From Prochlorococcus sp. AG-449-G23 (GTDB taxonomy: Bacteria > Cyanobacteriota > Cyanobacteriia > PCC-6307 > Cyanobiaceae): a DNA stretch of 57,290 nt. Where the stretch lies: positions 1-57,290 of the forward strand of contig QCQJ01000009.1 in NCBI GenBank assembly GCA_003209585.1, written 5' to 3'. Position 1 is the stretch's first letter; each line of letters opens with the position of its first letter. A program made the position numbers and the translations under genes. A model generated the notes under the pieces. The model saw only the letters and a list, made by a program, of their open reading frames with translations. It had not been told where the DNA came from and searched no databases. Below, piece after piece: positions 53,689 through 57,290 of the stretch.

Positions 53689-54306
53689 ATGGCAATGTCA
53701 CTAAAGGTTATTGTTCCTCCTCATCCATTAATAAAACATTGGCTTTCTATATTGCGAGAAAAAAACACTCCAAATATTTTGTACTCAACAGGATATGAGC
53801 AATTGGGGAAATGGCTTACTTATGAAGCATTGCGTAATTGGCTACCATATAAAAAACAAATTATAAATACTGAAAATGGGGAGACTGATGGATTTTTTAT
53901 TAATAATGAATATCCAATAAAAGTTTTCGCAATGATGCCTGAAGGCTTATCTCTTTGGTACGGATCTAAAGAAGTAATTCCTAATTCGACCCTTTTATTG
54001 GGCGATCTACCTAAGAGTATTGAATCAAATGAGGGGATTATATTTTTTTCAGAAAGCATAACGACAAAATCAGCAACATTAGAAACTTTAATTAAATTAA
54101 AGGAATTAGGAGTTGATTCCAATAGGATTTTGTTAATAACTGCAATTTGCTCAAATAAAGGGTTAAATGAGATTGCGAAATTATTTCCTAGTCAGGTAAT
54201 CTACACCTCTTGCATAGATGAGGAAGACGAAAATACAAAGTTATTATTACCGGGTATTGGGAATCCTTTATTGCGTTTGAGTACTATATTTCAAGATAAG
54301 AACTAA
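53689..54306 (+). CDS. Uracil phosphoribosyltransferase homologue with degenerate active site
   Basis: 205 aa. Start PPHPLIKHWLSILREKNTP and GKWLTYEALRNWLP match the UPRT family. Two catalytic elements are lost: the PRPP loop (family V-D-P-M-L-A-T-G-G-S) reads FFSESITTKSAT, and the uracil-binding end (family Y-T-A-x-I-D ... G-Y-I-x-P-G-L-G-D-A-G-D) reads YTSCIDEEDENTKLLLPGIG with NPLLR. So the fold is likely kept but the enzyme activity may be lost. Two start codons close together (MAMSL). Confidence 0.8.
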   Translation: MAMSLKVIVPPHPLIKHWLSILREKNTPNILYSTGYEQLGKWLTYEALRNWLPYKKQIINTENGETDGFFINNEYPIKVFAMMPEGLSLWYGSKEVIPNSTLLLGDLPKSIESNEGIIFFSESITTKSATLETLIKLKELGVDSNRILLITAICSNKGLNEIAKLFPSQVIYTSCIDEEDENTKLLLPGIGNPLLRLSTIFQDKN

Positions 54307-54335
54307 TATATAATGTAGGAGTAAAAATTTTACCA

Positions 54336-54626
54336 ATGTCTGAATACAGAGATTCGTCTTCAAATAATCTTTTATCATTAATAAGCGGTGCTTTTATTGG
54401 AGCAGCAGGTCTAGCTTGGTGGTTGATATCCGAAGCAGACAAACGAAAGGAGGAAAAAAAACAAAAAGCAATGATGTATTCCTCAAGAATTCAAGACGGT
54501 TCTGAAGCGATTGATTCAAATGAAAATATAAATGAAGTTCAAGGAGAGAATCTGGAAAAGAAAGTTGAACAACTTAATTCTGCAATTGCTGATGTGAGGA
54601 AGCAACTAGAAGAGTTGGGGCAATAG
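54336..54626 (+). CDS. Unrecognised 96-aa membrane-anchored coiled-coil protein
   Basis: One helix near the N terminus ([20 protein letters not shown]), then a Lys/Glu-rich segment and a C-terminal coiled coil ([20 protein letters not shown]). Typical of cyanobacterial conserved hypotheticals. It lies 23 bases before ilvD. Confidence 0.75.
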   Translation: MSEYRDSSSNNLLSLISGAFIGAAGLAWWLISEADKRKEEKKQKAMMYSSRIQDGSEAIDSNENINEVQGENLEKKVEQLNSAIADVRKQLEELGQ

Positions 54627-54649
54627 AATTAATAAGGTTCTCAAATAAT

Positions 54650-56323
54650 ATGAATAAACTCAGATCATCTGCAATAACCCAAGGTGTGCAAAGATCCCCT
54701 AACAGATCGATGTTAAGGGCTGTTGGATTTAATGATGAAGATTTTAATAAACCCATTATTGGAGTTGCAAATGGATACAGCACCATAACACCATGCAATA
54801 TAGGTTTAAATAAGTTAGCCCTCAGAGCTGAAGAGTCAATAAGAAGATCTGGAGGGATGCCTCAAATGTTTGGAACCATCACAGTAAGTGATGGCATTTC
54901 TATGGGAACAGAGGGCATGAAGTATTCTCTAGTTTCAAGAGAAGTTATTGCTGATTCAATAGAAACAGCATGTAATGCACAGAGTATGGATGGAGTGCTT
55001 GCTATAGGTGGATGTGACAAAAATATGCCAGGTGCCATGATAGCAATTGCTAGAATGAATATTCCCTCAATTTTTATTTATGGAGGGACAATCAAACCAG
55101 GGAAATTACATGGAGAAGATCTCACTGTTGTCAGTGCATTTGAAGCTGTTGGACAATTAACATCAGGCAAAATTAATGAAGAAAGGCTAATCCAAGTTGA
55201 GAAAAATTGTATTCCGGGCGCTGGGAGCTGTGGAGGGATGTTTACAGCTAATACAATGTCTGCGGTTATCGAAGTATTAGGTTTAAGTCTTCCTCACAGT
55301 TCAACTATGGCTGCTGAAGATCTTGAAAAAGAACTGAGTGCAGAAAAAAGTGCTGAGATATTGGTCTCTGCGATAGAAAAAGATATAAGGCCTCTAGACC
55401 TAATGACTAAGAAAGCATTTGAAAATGCTATATCAGTAATTATGGCAATTGGAGGATCAACAAATGCGGTATTGCACATCTTAGCCATTGCAAACACTGC
55501 AGGAATAGATATCAACATAAATGATTTTGAGAGAATAAGACAAAAAGTACCCGTTATTTGTGACCTTAAACCGAGTGGGAAATATGTAACGGTGGATCTT
55601 CATAATGCAGGTGGGATTCCACAAGTAATGAAAATACTTTTGAATGCTGGATTAATTCATGGCGAATGCAAAAACATTGAAGGCAAAACCATCTCAGAAT
55701 ACTTACAAAATATTCCAGAGAAACCTCCAACAAATCAAAATGTTATAAGAGATATAGATGAACCTCTTTATAAAAAAGGACATCTAGCGATTTTAAAAGG
55801 TAACTTAGCAAGCGAAGGTTCTGTAGCAAAAATTAGCGGAGTAAAAAACCCTGTATTAACAGGTCCAGCAAAAATTTTTGAAAGTGAAGAGGATTGTTTA
55901 AAATCAATATTAAATAATGATATCAAAGCTGGTGATGTTGTTGTTATTAGAAATGAAGGGCCTGTAGGAGGACCAGGTATGAGAGAGATGTTAGCCCCTA
56001 CATCTGCAATTGTTGGTCAGGGACTTGGAGAGAAGGTGGCTTTAATTACCGATGGAAGATTTAGCGGTGGTACTTATGGACTTGTTGTGGGACACATAGC
56101 TCCAGAGGCCGCTGTTGGCGGAAATATTGCTCTAATAAAGCAAGGTGATTTAATTACCGTAGATGCTGTTAAACAACTAATTGAAGTTGATTTATCTAAC
56201 GAAGAATTAGAAAAAAGGAAAAAAGATTGGGTAAAACCTAAACAAAAATACAAAAGAGGGATACTTTCAAAATATTCGAGGATTGTAAGCACATCAAGTT
56301 TAGGGGCTGTTACTGATTTATAA
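54650..56323 (+). CDS. ilvD: Dihydroxy-acid dehydratase
   Basis: Branched-chain amino acid synthesis, [2Fe-2S] or [4Fe-4S] enzyme. The Cys-bearing blocks [24 protein letters not shown] and [14 protein letters not shown] are present, along with GGSTNAVLH and [14 protein letters not shown] and [11 protein letters not shown]. 557 aa, normal. Confidence 0.97.
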   Translation: MNKLRSSAITQGVQRSPNRSMLRAVGFNDEDFNKPIIGVANGYSTITPCNIGLNKLALRAEESIRRSGGMPQMFGTITVSDGISMGTEGMKYSLVSREVIADSIETACNAQSMDGVLAIGGCDKNMPGAMIAIARMNIPSIFIYGGTIKPGKLHGEDLTVVSAFEAVGQLTSGKINEERLIQVEKNCIPGAGSCGGMFTANTMSAVIEVLGLSLPHSSTMAAEDLEKELSAEKSAEILVSAIEKDIRPLDLMTKKAFENAISVIMAIGGSTNAVLHILAIANTAGIDININDFERIRQKVPVICDLKPSGKYVTVDLHNAGGIPQVMKILLNAGLIHGECKNIEGKTISEYLQNIPEKPPTNQNVIRDIDEPLYKKGHLAILKGNLASEGSVAKISGVKNPVLTGPAKIFESEEDCLKSILNNDIKAGDVVVIRNEGPVGGPGMREMLAPTSAIVGQGLGEKVALITDGRFSGGTYGLVVGHIAPEAAVGGNIALIKQGDLITVDAVKQLIEVDLSNEELEKRKKDWVKPKQKYKRGILSKYSRIVSTSSLGAVTDL

Positions 56324-56344
56324 ATCAGCTCAAATTTTATTTTC

Positions 56345-56728
56345 TTAATCAATAAAACTTTTTATCCTATTTGCTAAATTTTCTAATTTAGCGCTGTATT
56401 TTGGTGAGTTACATTTTTTCCCATTATTGCTATCCATCCATAATGTTTTAACTCCACACCATAAGATTGGTTCATCAGGAAAATTAAGCTTAGAGATAAC
56501 TAAAACCAACTCTTTATTTGATTTAAAAAGTTCTAATTCAAGATCATAAATTTCTAACCTTTTACCTTCTTGATCTCGACATAAGATATTAACGGTCAAA
56601 TCAATATCTTCTTCTATTTCGTATGAACCATTTATTTTTACGACCGAATGAATAAAAGGTTTATTTGTTAAATCTGCTGACTTAGCGATTAAGCTCTCCA
56701 TATTCTTAGGTAGATTTTCAAATAACAC
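56345..56728 (-). CDS. Unrecognised 127-aa protein
   Basis: Soluble, beta-rich middle: KINGSYEIEEDIDLTVNILC, then ELELFKSNKELVLVISKLNF and LWCGVKTLWMD, and a helical end. GTG start at 56728 overlaps the CIA30 gene by 11 bases; the first internal ATG (MESLIAKS) is an alternative. Translational coupling to CIA30 suggests a joint role. Probably a conserved picocyanobacterial protein. Confidence 0.7.
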   Translation of the reverse strand: MLFENLPKNMESLIAKSADLTNKPFIHSVVKINGSYEIEEDIDLTVNILCRDQEGKRLEIYDLELELFKSNKELVLVISKLNFPDEPILWCGVKTLWMDSNNGKKCNSPKYSAKLENLANRIKSFID

Positions 56729-57266
56729 TTATTGATTTAATTAAAACTTTTATCGAACCCTGTTTAAACTCATTATTGAGTAATCCATCATCTCCAAACT
56801 TAGAGTGTAATAATTGCAATCTTTTAATTTTAGATGGCTTGAATTTAAATGGGAAACGAACTTTGTTTGCTCTTACTGAAGGTTTAAGAGCACTAAAAGG
56901 AATTAGAATATTTGTTGTTCCGAATTTTTTTGTTGGGAATGATTTAATCCATCTGAGACCACCAGGAATAAATTCGGTCAGTCCAAGCAGATCATCTTCA
57001 CAAGCGACTGCAAATTTAAAAGTCCTCCCTTGTCCATCAATATTTAATTCAAAGGACGAATATTCAGATACATTTAAGGAGGGTTTATATAAAGACGATC
57101 TACAACTAACAAATCCTCCTGCTTTCTCGACAATATTGCCTTTCAATAACAAACCAGAATTTGAAATTTCACAAAAAGATGAACTTGAACCACCCATTAC
57201 AGTATCATTTAATGTTTTCCAACCATCGAACTCCTGTTTCTGGAATAAAAATTTTTTCTTACTCAT
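56718..57266 (-). CDS. CIA30-family protein (NDUFAF1-like)
   Basis: 182 aa. WKTLNDTVMGGSSSSF is the signature start of the CIA30 (complex I intermediate-associated protein 30) family, followed by beta-sandwich strands: GGFVSCRSSLY, FELNIDGQGRTFKFAV and WIKSFPTKKFGTTNILIPF. Likely carbohydrate-binding-like jelly-roll. In cyanobacteria the function is not established; a role in complex assembly is inference. ATG at 57264. Confidence 0.88.
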   Translation of the reverse strand: MSKKKFLFQKQEFDGWKTLNDTVMGGSSSSFCEISNSGLLLKGNIVEKAGGFVSCRSSLYKPSLNVSEYSSFELNIDGQGRTFKFAVACEDDLLGLTEFIPGGLRWIKSFPTKKFGTTNILIPFSALKPSVRANKVRFPFKFKPSKIKRLQLLHSKFGDDGLLNNEFKQGSIKVLIKSISVI

Positions 57267-57290
57267 TAATTAATTTAAATTATTATTTGA

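Noticed and set aside
56776..57273. 165-aa plus ORF over the CIA30 gene
   Set aside because: The minus strand encodes a recognised CIA30 family protein there; shadow frame.

Overview
The window looks like the chromosome of a high-light-adapted Prochlorococcus. Reasons: very AT-rich DNA, densely packed short-spaced genes, many small single-membrane-span proteins, phosphoribulokinase and other Calvin-cycle genes, and a urease plus UrtABCDE urea-uptake cluster next to glucosylglycerate genes. Genus is a confident inference; clade or strain is not resolved. No phage, insertion sequence, CRISPR array or plasmid replication gene was seen.

Layout. 1-3.4 kb: 3' part of carA, a STAS-domain gene without a standard start codon, and one 669-aa reading frame that joins a Mini-III RNase to an N-terminally truncated ABC exporter (a deletion fusion or an assembly chimera). 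3.4-6.3 kb: msrA, tRNA-Pro(GGG), uppP and several small proteins. 6.4-11.2 kb: a glucosylglycerate locus (glycerate kinase, GpgP-like phosphatase, GH13_18 phosphorylase-like enzyme, and divergent gpgS), which could both make and break down this compatible solute. 11.2-21.5 kb: urease (ureDABC on minus, ureEFG on plus) and the urea ABC transporter urtABCDE, with an NtcA-type promoter before urtA and a hairpin terminator between urtA and urtB. 21.5-25.5 kb: a sparse stretch of tiny unrecognised genes, including a ribbon-helix-helix (RHH) regulator with repeated operator-like motifs on both sides.

25.5-30.9 kb: a block that looks iron-related. It holds a Rieske oxygenase, a 33-aa membrane peptide, a stand-alone ABC ATPase, a zinc-ribbon membrane protein, a Crp-family regulator behind two Fur-box-like sites, a ferritin, an unannotated 40-aa Lys/Cys-rich micropeptide with its own Fur-like box, and an FbpC/FutC-type iron transport ATPase. 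30.9-44.9 kb: housekeeping and conserved cyanobacterial genes (nth, SDR, PCC-glutaredoxin fusion, pgsA, CSP41-like, hisA, DUF3685, then a tight run with CofE-like, GNAT-like, ruvX, DUF3727, YqeG, proB, lpxD, leuB). 44.9-50.8 kb: carbon metabolism (prk, accD, class I and class II fructose-bisphosphate aldolases). 50.8-57.3 kb: purQ, purS, a small zinc-ribbon protein, a CobW-type GTPase, a pentapeptide protein, a degenerate uracil phosphoribosyltransferase homologue, ilvD and a CIA30 protein.

Taken together the window covers nitrogen scavenging (urea), an N-free osmolyte, iron storage and uptake control, and central carbon fixation. The best candidates for something undescribed are the Fur-box micropeptide, the RHH repeat unit, the Rieske/membrane peptide/ABC ATPase trio, and the Mini-III/ABC join, which must be checked for artefact first.
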